The translations under genes and the position numbers were made by a program. Positions 7,463-13,875 of a DNA stretch of 18,121 nt are shown piece by piece. Each line of letters starts with the position of its first letter. Position 1 is the first letter of the stretch. Below the pieces are notes generated by a model that was not told the DNA's origin, did no database searches, and saw only the letters and a list, made by a program, of their open reading frames with translations. The stretch lies in assembly GCA_947627805.1 (NCBI GenBank), contig CANQXB010000009.1, positions 1-18,121 on the forward strand, in the 5' to 3' direction. This DNA comes from an uncultured Bacilli bacterium (GTDB taxonomy: Bacteria; Bacillota_I; Bacilli_A; RF39; UBA660).

Positions 7463-8038
7463 ATGCTAAAATATTTAAAAAAACATAAGAAATATTTATT
7501 TTTCGTTTTATTTATTATAATAATTGGTTTTAGTTGTGGTCTTATTTATTTTCTAATCCAAGATAATACCATTAAAAATGATATTATTACGAGTCTTAAT
7601 AATTCTTTTTCTTTAAAATATAATGCTATTTTAAAAGACCTTATCAGTTTATCAATTATTTTAGTATTATCATTCTTTGTTATTGGTCTTCCTTTAGGCC
7701 TTTTTTATCTTTTTTATGAAAGCTTATCTGTGGGTTTTATGCTTTTAAGTTTTCTTTATGCTTATTCTTTTAAAGGCTTTATTTTCTTTCTTTTCTATTT
7801 TTTAATTAATAAATTATTATTCTTTATTTTACTTATTTTTTATTTAAGAAAGATTATTAATATTGCTCGTCTTACTATTGGTTTAATTATTTATCGTCAA
7901 GATAATGTTACTAAAGAAAAACTAATTCAAAACTTTATTAAGGCTTTATTTATTACCATCTTTATTTTAATAATTGATATTATTTTATACTTTGTAACTC
8001 CTTTTATCTTTACCTATTTTAGTTTTTTAATAAAATAA
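7463..8038 (+). CDS. SpoIIM-like (stage II sporulation protein M family) membrane protein
   Basis: A 191-residue, very hydrophobic protein with a basic N-terminus (KYLKKHKKY) and about five membrane spans. The order is one span (about 11-31), an extracytoplasmic loop, then several spans including the family-like stretch FFVIGLPLGLFYLFYESLSVGFMLLSFLYAY. The Gly/Pro-containing cores, the F-K-G-F-like motif and the final span resemble the SpoIIM/DUF95 family. In Bacillus, SpoIIM works with SpoIID and SpoIIP in engulfment; SpoIIM-like proteins also occur in non-sporulating bacteria. No other sporulation gene is present here. The start has GGGTGAT a few bases upstream. It could be another small polytopic membrane family, so the call is moderate. 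Confidence 0.6.
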   Translation: MLKYLKKHKKYLFFVLFIIIIGFSCGLIYFLIQDNTIKNDIITSLNNSFSLKYNAILKDLISLSIILVLSFFVIGLPLGLFYLFYESLSVGFMLLSFLYAYSFKGFIFFLFYFLINKLLFFILLIFYLRKIINIARLTIGLIIYRQDNVTKEKLIQNFIKALFITIFILIIDIILYFVTPFIFTYFSFLIK

Positions 8039-8039
8039 T

Positions 8040-8078
8040 TTAAGAAATTCTTAAGATAATATTTAGACTTAATTAAGA
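8040..8078 (+). promoter_or_regulatory. Four-site direct-repeat operator for an OmpR-type regulator
   Basis: Hexamers TTAAGA (8040-8045), TTAAGA (8051-8056), TTTAGA (8062-8067) and TTAAGA (8073-8078) are spaced exactly 11 bp start to start, one helical turn. Relative to the predicted start at 8111 they lie at about -71, -60, -49 and -38, the last overlapping the -35 position. This is the architecture of Pho-box-like arrays bound head-to-tail by OmpR/PhoB-family regulators, and such a regulator is encoded by the second gene downstream. Confidence 0.65.
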
Positions 8079-8104
8079 AGTATTATTAAAATTTATTGTA
8101 TTAT
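8076..8104 (+). promoter_or_regulatory. Promoter of the peptidase-two-component operon, apparently leaderless
   Basis: The -10 is TATTAT (8099-8104), preceded directly by TG. The -35 position (8076-8081, AGAAGT) has no match to TTGACA and overlaps the fourth operator hexamer, as expected for an activator-dependent promoter. The seventh base after the -10 is 8111, the A of the ATG. No Shine-Dalgarno is present before that ATG. Confidence 0.55.
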
Positions 8105-8110
8105 TAAATC

Positions 8111-8983
8111 ATGAAAAAGAGAAGTTTAAAAAAATTATGGTTAGTTATTATTTTCTTAAGTCTAATTTTTATAGTTCTAAAATTAAGTCATCCTCTTATT
8201 AAAAAAGAAGAGGTTTCTTTAAATATTAAATTAGAGGAAGAAGAAATAAAAGAACGAAAAAATATTTCTAATTATGATGCGGTATCTATTTTAAAATATG
8301 ATTATGGAACTATTAAAAAAAGATTAAAAGATTTAAGTAAAGACAATAATGCTATTAAAGAAATCTTAAAGGATTCATCTAAATACCCAAACTCTTTACT
8401 AGAAGCTTTATCATATAATCCCGAACTTGCCTCTTTTGTTTTAGATTATCCTCAAAAAAAGAATAAGTATTATAGTGATAATGTGGGAGAGCTAAAAGAA
8501 GAAGTCCCTATTTTATTTCAATGGGATAAAAGATGGGGTTATTATAAATATGGAAATAGTAATATTGCAGTAAGTGGATGTGGTCCCACCGCTCTTTCGA
8601 TGGTAGTTACCTATCTTACTCAAAATAATACTTATACTCCCGTAAAAATTGCCCAGTTTGCGGAAGCTAATGGGTATTATTTAGAATCATCGGGAACAAC
8701 TTGGGATTTAATGCGAAAGGGAAGTAAACATTTTGGTTTAAGTGTTCAAGAATTATCTTTAGATAAAAATATTATTTTTAAGGCTTTAAAAAATAAACAT
8801 CCTATTATTGCGAGTATGCGTAAAGGGGATTTTACTTTAAATGGCCATTATATTGTTTTAGTTGGAGTAGAAGATGGTAAAATAAAAATAAATGACCCTA
8901 ATAGTAAAATAAGAAGTGCGGTTCTTTGGGATTATGAAAGAATCAAGAATCAAATTAAAAACTTGTGGGAATTTTATATTTAG
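8111..8983 (+). CDS. Membrane-anchored C39-like cysteine peptidase (Peptidase_C39_2)
   Basis: 290 residues: a basic start, one signal-anchor span at about 9-26, a charged linker to about 130, then a papain-fold domain expected outside the membrane. The domain starts VPILFQWDKRWGYYKYG, where Gln137 would be the oxyanion residue. Cys157 lies in SGCGPTALSMV, His246 in NGHYIVLVG and Asp262 in KINDPN, which together make a complete C39-type active site. Substrate unknown; relatives include bacteriocin-leader and cell-wall-associated peptidases. The ATG lacks a Shine-Dalgarno and coincides with the predicted transcription start. The response regulator starts 24 bp after its stop, so it is probably a target of, or partner to, the two-component system. 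Confidence 0.85.
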   Translation: MKKRSLKKLWLVIIFLSLIFIVLKLSHPLIKKEEVSLNIKLEEEEIKERKNISNYDAVSILKYDYGTIKKRLKDLSKDNNAIKEILKDSSKYPNSLLEALSYNPELASFVLDYPQKKNKYYSDNVGELKEEVPILFQWDKRWGYYKYGNSNIAVSGCGPTALSMVVTYLTQNNTYTPVKIAQFAEANGYYLESSGTTWDLMRKGSKHFGLSVQELSLDKNIIFKALKNKHPIIASMRKGDFTLNGHYIVLVGVEDGKIKINDPNSKIRSAVLWDYERIKNQIKNLWEFYI

Positions 8984-8991
8984 ATTATAAT
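8963..8991 (+). promoter_or_regulatory. Possible internal promoter for the two-component genes
   Basis: TTGTGG (8963-8968) and TATAAT (8986-8991) are separated by 17 bp. The predicted start near 8998 leaves a short leader with GAGGT before ATG 9008. This would let the regulator pair be made at a basal level independently of the peptidase promoter. Confidence 0.35.
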
Positions 8992-9007
8992 GATTTAGAG
9001 GTAGATT

Positions 9008-9691
9008 ATGAATATATTAGTTGTGGATGATGAAAAAGAAGTTGCCGATTTAATCGAAATATACTTAAAAAAAGAAAATTATCAAGTTTATAAATTTTAT
9101 GAAAGTAAAGATATTTTAAAATTTTTAGAAAAAACTAAAATAGAGCTAGCTATTTTAGATGTCATGATGCGGGATCTAGATGGTTTTTCTTTATGTAAGA
9201 AAATAAGAGAAAAATATAATTTTCCAATTATTTTTGTCACGGCTAAAGTGGAAGATGGTTTTAAAATAGAAGGGCTTACCATTGGGGCTGATGATTATAT
9301 TACGAAACCTTTTGAACCTTTAGAACTCGTGGCTCGCGTTAAAGCGCAATTAAGACGTTACACGGAATATAATAGTGAAGTTAAAGAAAATGTGATTGAT
9401 TTTCGCGGAATTGTGATAAATCAAGATACGCATGAATTTTATTTTAATGAAAAAAAGATTAATTTAACAAAAATCGAATTTGCTATTATGTGGTATTTAT
9501 GTCAAAATAGAGGTAATGTGGTGGAAGTTGATGAATTATTTAAAAATGTTTGGCAAGAAAAATATTTTGAATGTGATAATAATACTATCATGGTGCATAT
9601 TAGACATCTAAGAGAAAAAATGCATGATACTTCCAAAAATCCAAAATATATTAAAACTATTTGGGGAGTAGGTTATAAAATTGAAAAATAA
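9008..9691 (+). CDS. OmpR/PhoB-family response regulator (VanR/PhoP-like)
   Basis: 227 residues. The receiver domain (about 1-115) has the acidic pocket Asp7-Asp8, phospho-acceptor Asp51 in LAILDVMM, switch Thr78 in FVTAK and Lys100 in ITKPF. The C-terminal winged helix (about 128-227) carries the family pattern LTKIEFAIMWYLCQNRGNVV and the recognition helix region NTIMVHIRHLREKM, ending in the typical IWGVGYKIEK. Such regulators dimerise on tandem direct repeats about 11 bp apart, and just such an array lies upstream of the peptidase gene. The start has AGAGGTAG 5-10 nt upstream. It overlaps the kinase gene by 11 bp. Whether the signal is cell-wall stress, phosphate or something else cannot be read from sequence. 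Confidence 0.95.
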   Translation: MNILVVDDEKEVADLIEIYLKKENYQVYKFYESKDILKFLEKTKIELAILDVMMRDLDGFSLCKKIREKYNFPIIFVTAKVEDGFKIEGLTIGADDYITKPFEPLELVARVKAQLRRYTEYNSEVKENVIDFRGIVINQDTHEFYFNEKKINLTKIEFAIMWYLCQNRGNVVEVDELFKNVWQEKYFECDNNTIMVHIRHLREKMHDTSKNPKYIKTIWGVGYKIEK

Positions 9692-10790
9692 TAAATTACT
9701 GAAAAATACCTTTTTAGATTTATTTTTAAAGATTATTTTATGGTCTTTATTTTTACCAGCTTTAATTACTTTAATAATTAATATTTTAAAAATATTTAAT
9801 TATCAATGGTTATTTGATCTTAATCCCAATATGTATGTGATATTAAAAAGTTTTATTTATAGCTTTTTTAATTCTTTTACGGGTCTTTTAACTCTGCTTA
9901 TAATTTGGGTAATAGGTTTTTTAATTATCATTTATTTTTTTGTTAAAAAATATAATAATTTTATTTATTCTTTAACTAGTCAAGCATCTAAATTAGTAAG
10001 TGATGATGAAGAATTTATTTCGCTTCCACAAGAATTAGAAGTTTTTCAAAAAGAATTAAATAATTTAAAAAGAGAATATTTAAAAAATAAAAAGAAAGCT
10101 TTAGATAATGAACAAAGAAAAAATGATTTAATTGTTTATTTAGCTCATGATTTGAAGACACCCCTTACTTCGGTTATTGGTTATTTATCTTTATTAGGGG
10201 AAATAAAAGATATGCCTAAAAAACAAAGAGAAAAATATTTAAAAATTGTTTTAGATAAAGCTTATCATTTAGAAGATTTAATTAATGAATTATTTGATAT
10301 TGCCCGTTTTAATAGTGAAACAATCATTTTAGATAAACAAGAATTAGATATTAATATGATGTTAAGACAATTAAAAGAAGATTTTTACCCCTTATTAAAA
10401 GAAAATAATAAAGAATTAATTTTAGATATGTCTAATTCTTTATGGTATAAAGGTGATTCCGAAAAATTAGCTAGAACTTTTAGTAATTTAATAAAAAATG
10501 CTATTTATTATAGTACTTCTAATGATATAGTAGTCAAAACTTTAAAAAAGCCTCAAGAAATTATTATTACTTTTACTAATAAAGGGGAAATATCTTCAGA
10601 TAAATTACAAAAAATATTTGAAAAATTTTATCGTGCTGATACTAGTCGAACTTCTAAAACGGGTGGTAGTGGCTTAGGACTTGCTATAAGTAAAGAAATT
10701 ATTGAAAAACATGGTGGCAAAATTACCGCTACCTCTAAAGAAGGAAAGACTATTTTTACTATTTCTCTTCCTCAAGAAGAAAATGTCTAA
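9681..10790 (+). CDS. Sensor histidine kinase (VanS-like)
   Basis: 369 residues, cognate kinase of the preceding regulator. Two membrane spans (about 12-36 and 66-88) bracket a short loop of about 30 residues, so there is little room for an extracytoplasmic sensor domain. The H-box AHDLKTPLTSVIGYLSLL contains the phospho-accepting His156 and is typical of VanS-like kinases. The ATPase domain has the N-box (NLIKNA, Asn273) and the glycine-rich TGGSGLGLAISKEI at about 327-340, ending normally. The only usable start is TTG 9681, with AGGT about 7 nt upstream inside the end of the regulator gene; the next Met is past the first membrane span. Translational coupling with the regulator is likely. 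Confidence 0.93.
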   Translation: MKNNKLLKNTFLDLFLKIILWSLFLPALITLIINILKIFNYQWLFDLNPNMYVILKSFIYSFFNSFTGLLTLLIIWVIGFLIIIYFFVKKYNNFIYSLTSQASKLVSDDEEFISLPQELEVFQKELNNLKREYLKNKKKALDNEQRKNDLIVYLAHDLKTPLTSVIGYLSLLGEIKDMPKKQREKYLKIVLDKAYHLEDLINELFDIARFNSETIILDKQELDINMMLRQLKEDFYPLLKENNKELILDMSNSLWYKGDSEKLARTFSNLIKNAIYYSTSNDIVVKTLKKPQEIIITFTNKGEISSDKLQKIFEKFYRADTSRTSKTGGSGLGLAISKEIIEKHGGKITATSKEGKTIFTISLPQEENV

Positions 10791-10804
10791 AAGTGCAAAA
10801 ACAC

Positions 10805-10833
10805 TTTACATTTATTGTCGTTTGGTGTATAAT
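10805..10833 (+). promoter_or_regulatory. Near-consensus SigA promoter of the ATPase gene
   Basis: TTTACA (10805-10810), a 17-bp spacer, then TATAAT (10828-10833): one mismatch in the -35 and none in the -10. The predicted start is near 10840, giving a leader of about 20 nt with AAAGGGG. It is one of the strongest-looking promoters in the window. Confidence 0.8.
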
Positions 10834-10859
10834 ATTGTCTCAAGTTAAAGGGGATGGTT

Positions 10860-11804
10860 ATGTTGATAGATATAAACGATAGAAGAGCTATTTATCAAAA
10901 GCCCGTAATTGAGAAAGTTAAGAGTTTAAAAGAGAGTAAAGGAACCACTTTTTTAGTGGGAAAACCAGGAAGTGGAAAGACTACTATTTTAGATTATTTA
11001 CTAGATCATAATGAAAATTATATTGATGCATCTTTAGATGCTAGAAATGCTTTTGCTTTAGGTAATAAAGAAATGTTAGAAGCATATTATGTCGCTTTAG
11101 TAATTGATTCTATTATTTATCATATTGAAAAAACTGATGAAAAATTATATAAAACAAAATTCTATTTTATGAGTAAAAGAGTAAAAACAGTGCTAGATTT
11201 AACACGGGTATATGTTCAACTTGGTTCCTATTATAGTATTTTATCTAGAGAAAGTAGAGAAATTTTAAATCTTGCTAAAGAGGGGTTATTAAGTAATTTC
11301 TATGATATCTTAACAAGTATTCAAATGCCAGAGTTAACCTTAGTTTTTGATGACTTTGATAAAGCTAAACCTAATGAGCAACTATATCAAAAAATAATTT
11401 TTGAAAACTTTAAAGATTATTTTAATATGATTATGACGGTATCTAGTGAAAATAATTCTGAATATTTATTAAGCTTAGGTAATATAGTAGAAGTTAACTA
11501 TGATAAAGATACCATTATTAAGATAATAAATCATTATTTAATATATAATCATGTTTTTAATAGTAAACAAATAGATATCTTTGGTATTGATAAATTACTA
11601 ACAAATGAGGCTATTCTTATGTTAATTAAAGGTACAAAGGGAAATATTTTCAAAATGAAAAGTATTATCTTTAATATTTATTCTAATTTAGATTTAAGAG
11701 ATATAGAGAGAAATACCCAAGTTTTAGAGGAAGCCTTAAATTCTGAATTATCATTAGAATTTGCTAATATGGGTAATGAAAAGAGAAGAAGATTATATTT
11801 ATAG
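10860..11804 (+). CDS. AAA-type P-loop ATPase of unknown role
   Basis: 314 residues from the preferred start. ATG 10854 abuts the Shine-Dalgarno AAAGGGG (10847-10853) with no spacer, whereas ATG 10860 has a 6-nt spacer, so the second Met is chosen. Walker A is GKPGSGKT at 34-41. Walker B is LTLVFDDFD with Asp164-Asp165. A likely sensor-1 stretch (MIMTVSSEN) follows about 25-30 residues later. The C-terminal part (about 230-290) is helical with KGTKGNIFKMKSIIFNIY, reminiscent of the lid of ORC/Cdc6- or TniB-like ATPases. No DNA-binding domain or membrane span is evident. It is monocistronic, bounded by its own promoter and terminator. No partner gene gives away its function. Confidence 0.75.
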   Translation: MLIDINDRRAIYQKPVIEKVKSLKESKGTTFLVGKPGSGKTTILDYLLDHNENYIDASLDARNAFALGNKEMLEAYYVALVIDSIIYHIEKTDEKLYKTKFYFMSKRVKTVLDLTRVYVQLGSYYSILSRESREILNLAKEGLLSNFYDILTSIQMPELTLVFDDFDKAKPNEQLYQKIIFENFKDYFNMIMTVSSENNSEYLLSLGNIVEVNYDKDTIIKIINHYLIYNHVFNSKQIDIFGIDKLLTNEAILMLIKGTKGNIFKMKSIIFNIYSNLDLRDIERNTQVLEEALNSELSLEFANMGNEKRRRLYL

Positions 11805-11831
11805 TATGTTTTAGATAACATACTATTTTTT
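11801..11831 (+). terminator. Strong intrinsic terminator after the ATPase gene
   Basis: ATAGTATGTT (11801-11810), loop TTAGAT, AACATACTAT (11817-11826): a perfect 10-bp stem followed by five more T. The ATPase stop codon (11802-11804) is inside the left arm. Confidence 0.9.
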
Positions 11832-11839
11832 GGATTTTA

Positions 11840-11848
11840 TGATATAAT
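11840..11848 (+). promoter_or_regulatory. Extended -10 promoter of the CmpB-MazG operon
   Basis: TGATATAAT with hexamer TATAAT at 11843-11848 and a TG one base upstream. No good -35 is visible, since the terminator occupies that position. The predicted start near 11855 precedes AGAGGTG and ATG 11872. Confidence 0.65.
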
Positions 11849-11871
11849 AAATTAAATTAAAGAGGTGCAGT

Positions 11872-12534
11872 ATGGAGAGTTTTACCACTTATTTTCTTTT
11901 ATTTATTATTTATTCCTTTTTAGGATGGTTAATAGAAGTTATATGTAAATTATTTGAACTAAAAAGATTTGTTAACCGCGGTTTTTTAATCGGACCTATT
12001 TGTCCAATTTATGGTTATGGTGTTTTAGGTATATTATTTTTAATTGGCAGTGATACGAAAGACTTTCTAGGAGTATTTTTAAAATCTATTTTAATTTGTT
12101 CAGTTTTAGAATATTTTACTTCTTATTTGATGGAAAAATTATTTAAAGCTCGTTGGTGGGATTATTCTAAAAGAAAATTTAATATTAATGGAAGAATTTG
12201 TTTAGAGACGATGATTCCTTTTGGTATTTTAGGAACTTTAATTGTTTATTTTATTAATCCTTTATTTAAAGGTTTAGTAACTAAAATTAATCCGCAAGTA
12301 AGACTTATTTTAACGATTATTTTACTTTTAATATATCTTGCTGATAATATTTTATCATTTAATATTATGAATAAAATTAAAGACGAAATTCGGAAACATC
12401 ATAAAGATAATACCGAAGCTATTAAGAAAAAGGTTAGTGAATGGTTAGATAATAATACCATTTTATATCGCCATATTAAAAAAGCTTACCCTAAATTTAA
12501 GATATTAAAAAAGAAGAAAGAAGAAAATGGTTAA
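11872..12534 (+). CDS. CmpB-family (putative ABC-transporter type IV) membrane protein
   Basis: 220 residues with about five membrane spans and a basic C-terminal tail. The family signature is clear: IIYSFLGWLIEV near the N-terminus, FVNRGFLIGPICPIYGYG at about 33-50, SVLEYFTSYLMEKLF, then WWDYSKRKFNINGRICLE at about 100-117. Proteins of this family (PF06541) are annotated as putative ABC-transporter permeases, but no ATPase partner is present and I do not regard transport as established. The Shine-Dalgarno AGAGGTG lies about 5 nt before the ATG. The pyrophosphohydrolase gene follows after 2 bp, so the two form an operon. Confidence 0.85.
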   Translation: MESFTTYFLLFIIYSFLGWLIEVICKLFELKRFVNRGFLIGPICPIYGYGVLGILFLIGSDTKDFLGVFLKSILICSVLEYFTSYLMEKLFKARWWDYSKRKFNINGRICLETMIPFGILGTLIVYFINPLFKGLVTKINPQVRLILTIILLLIYLADNILSFNIMNKIKDEIRKHHKDNTEAIKKKVSEWLDNNTILYRHIKKAYPKFKILKKKKEENG

Positions 12535-12536
12535 TT

Positions 12537-12863
12537 ATGGAAAAAATATATCATAAATTAGTTAGAGATAAAATACCGGAAATAATAAAAAGTAATAAAG
12601 GTATTCCTTATACGAGAATTTTAGATTCGGAAGAATTTAAAAGGGAACTTGAAAAAAAGTTAGAAGAAGAAATGCGGGAAGTACTTTCTTCTAGGGGAAA
12701 AGAAAGAGTCGAAGAACTAGCTGATTTACTAGAAGTAATAATTTATTTAGGTAAAATAGAAAATGTCACCTTAGAAGATATCATAAAAATAGGTCAAGAA
12801 AAAAGCACCAAGAGAGGAGCCTTTGATAAAAAGATATTTTTAGAAAAAGTTGAAGAAGATTAA
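12537..12863 (+). CDS. MazG/PRA-PH-like nucleotide pyrophosphohydrolase
   Basis: A 108-residue all-helical protein of the group often annotated phosphoribosyl-ATP pyrophosphohydrolase-like. It opens with the typical KLVRDKIPEII. It carries the MazG metal motif EExxE-(11)-ExxD, with Glu44, Glu45, Glu48, Glu60 and Asp63. The expected reaction is hydrolysis of a nucleoside triphosphate or related compound to the monophosphate plus pyrophosphate, a house-cleaning role. No his genes are nearby, so a biosynthetic HisE role is unlikely. It lies 2 bp downstream of the CmpB-family gene with only a weak purine-rich Shine-Dalgarno. It ends in a 4-bp overlap with the convergent queuosine-salvage gene. 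Confidence 0.82.
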   Translation: MEKIYHKLVRDKIPEIIKSNKGIPYTRILDSEEFKRELEKKLEEEMREVLSSRGKERVEELADLLEVIIYLGKIENVTLEDIIKIGQEKSTKRGAFDKKIFLEKVEED

Positions 12864-13804
12864 TAATAGATAGTTCTTGTTAAATGGTGAGGTTTACCTT
12901 TAAAGTTAGGATTTTTACTTAATAGCCATAAAGCATTATCAATTTCACTAGAGTTTAGATAAATATTCTTTTGTTCTAACTCTTTTTTTATAAGTTCAAT
13001 TGCATATAACATACAAGCCCTTATTTCAATCTCTTCTTCCTTATCATGCCTTATTTCTTTTTGGCTATCTACTAAATTTGCTAAATCTTCCCGATATTCT
13101 AAAATACCTAAATGTCTTAATACTTGGGGTATTTTATAATCAGCACAAGCGAGTAAATTATTATCTTGAATATTTTCTTTAATTTGCGGAATATTGGCTA
13201 GAAGGTCACCCACTAGAAGATTAGCTCTTTTGAAGAAATAGATTTCTTTTCCTTTATACATACTAATATCTCTAAAGTTTAAAAAATTCTTAATTATCAT
13301 ATTTAAAAGTTCGATATCACTATGAGCATTTAAAAAATCTTCATAATTAAATTCTTTTAATTCTGGAGCTAATTCTTTTAAAATATTTAATCTTTCTTCT
13401 AATAAAGGAATAGAAGTAGTGCCTTTAAATATTGTATCTAAAGTCTCTATGTCTAGATTTTCTAAGTATTCGGGATTAAGTAAATCATAACCATTATTTA
13501 GAGCTTTAGTTATACTAAAGAAAAGAGCATAAGAACCCGAATACTATTCTTCGTTATATTCTATTTTCCATTTTATAGGGGTATCCCAAAAACAAAAATT
13601 TAAAGATTCCCCAATAATTAAATATTTAATTTTATCTTGCTCATTTAATTTATTAATTCCGAGTTTATCTGGTGATAACCAATATTTTGCAAAATCTTTT
13701 AAGTTAGAAATAGTCTCAAAAATATTTTCTTTCTTTATATGGACAAAATTAGCGTTATCAACAACATATTTAATACTTTTTAATATTTCTTCCTGAGTTA
13801 GCAT
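12860..13804 (-). pseudogene. Queuosine-salvage protein (Qng1/DUF2419) interrupted by one in-frame amber codon
   Basis: One continuous frame of 314 sense-or-stop codons plus TAA, broken only by TAG at 13546-13544 (codon 87). The N-terminal piece runs from MLTQEEIL to SLNFCFWDTPIKWKIEYNEE. After the TAG the same frame continues YSGSYALFFSITKALNNGYD and runs unbroken to the end. The downstream half has the family hallmark ACADYKIPQVLRHLGIL and EIEIRACMLYAIELI. The Qng1 family releases queuine from queuosine 5'-phosphate for tRNA modification. The start is sound: AAGGTG lies 6 nt before ATG 13804, with an extended -10 upstream. Lack of further damage suggests a recent mutation, readthrough or a base-call error. 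An internal restart at 13300 would give only the C-terminal half. Confidence 0.85.
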
Positions 13805-13825
13805 AATTTACACCTTCTTACTTTC

Positions 13826-13834
13826 ATTATAACA
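13826..13834 (-). promoter_or_regulatory. Promoter for the queuosine-salvage gene
   Basis: On the minus strand this reads TGTTATAAT, a perfect extended -10 (hexamer 13831-13826). The predicted start near 13819 gives a leader of about 14 nt containing AAGGTG before ATG 13804. Confidence 0.75.
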
Positions 13835-13860
13835 TAATAGAGTAAGAATAAAAGTAATTA

Positions 13861-13869
13861 TGTTATAAT
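13861..13869 (+). promoter_or_regulatory. Promoter for the CheD-like gene, predicted leaderless
   Basis: TGTTATAAT is a perfect extended -10 (hexamer 13864-13869). The seventh base after it is 13876, the A of the ATG. No Shine-Dalgarno is possible in such a transcript. Confidence 0.7.
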
Positions 13870-13875
13870 AAAGTT

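Noticed and set aside
8040..8054. TTAAGAA-A-TTCTTAA palindrome as terminator of the SpoIIM-like gene
   Set aside because: The stem is short and AT-only at its ends, no U-tract follows, and the sequence is better explained by the 11-bp-phased TTWAGA array.
10793..10807. AAGTG/CACTT hairpin after the histidine kinase as terminator
   Set aside because: Only 5 bp of stem and no T-run; it overlaps the -35 of the ATPase promoter.
13000..13182. Plus-strand ORF opposite the queuosine-salvage gene
   Set aside because: Opposite the conserved ADYKIPQVLRHLG region; no Shine-Dalgarno.
12860..13300. Treating the downstream half of the queuosine-salvage gene as a separate intact gene starting at 13300
   Set aside because: The frame is continuous with the upstream half apart from one TAG, the conserved family region starts before 13300, and no Shine-Dalgarno precedes that ATG.
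13544..13546. Amber codon read as pyrrolysine or a genome-wide TAG reassignment
   Set aside because: Five other genes, including rpoD, end correctly at TAG, and nothing in the window suggests a pyrrolysine system. Local readthrough is kept only as a possibility.
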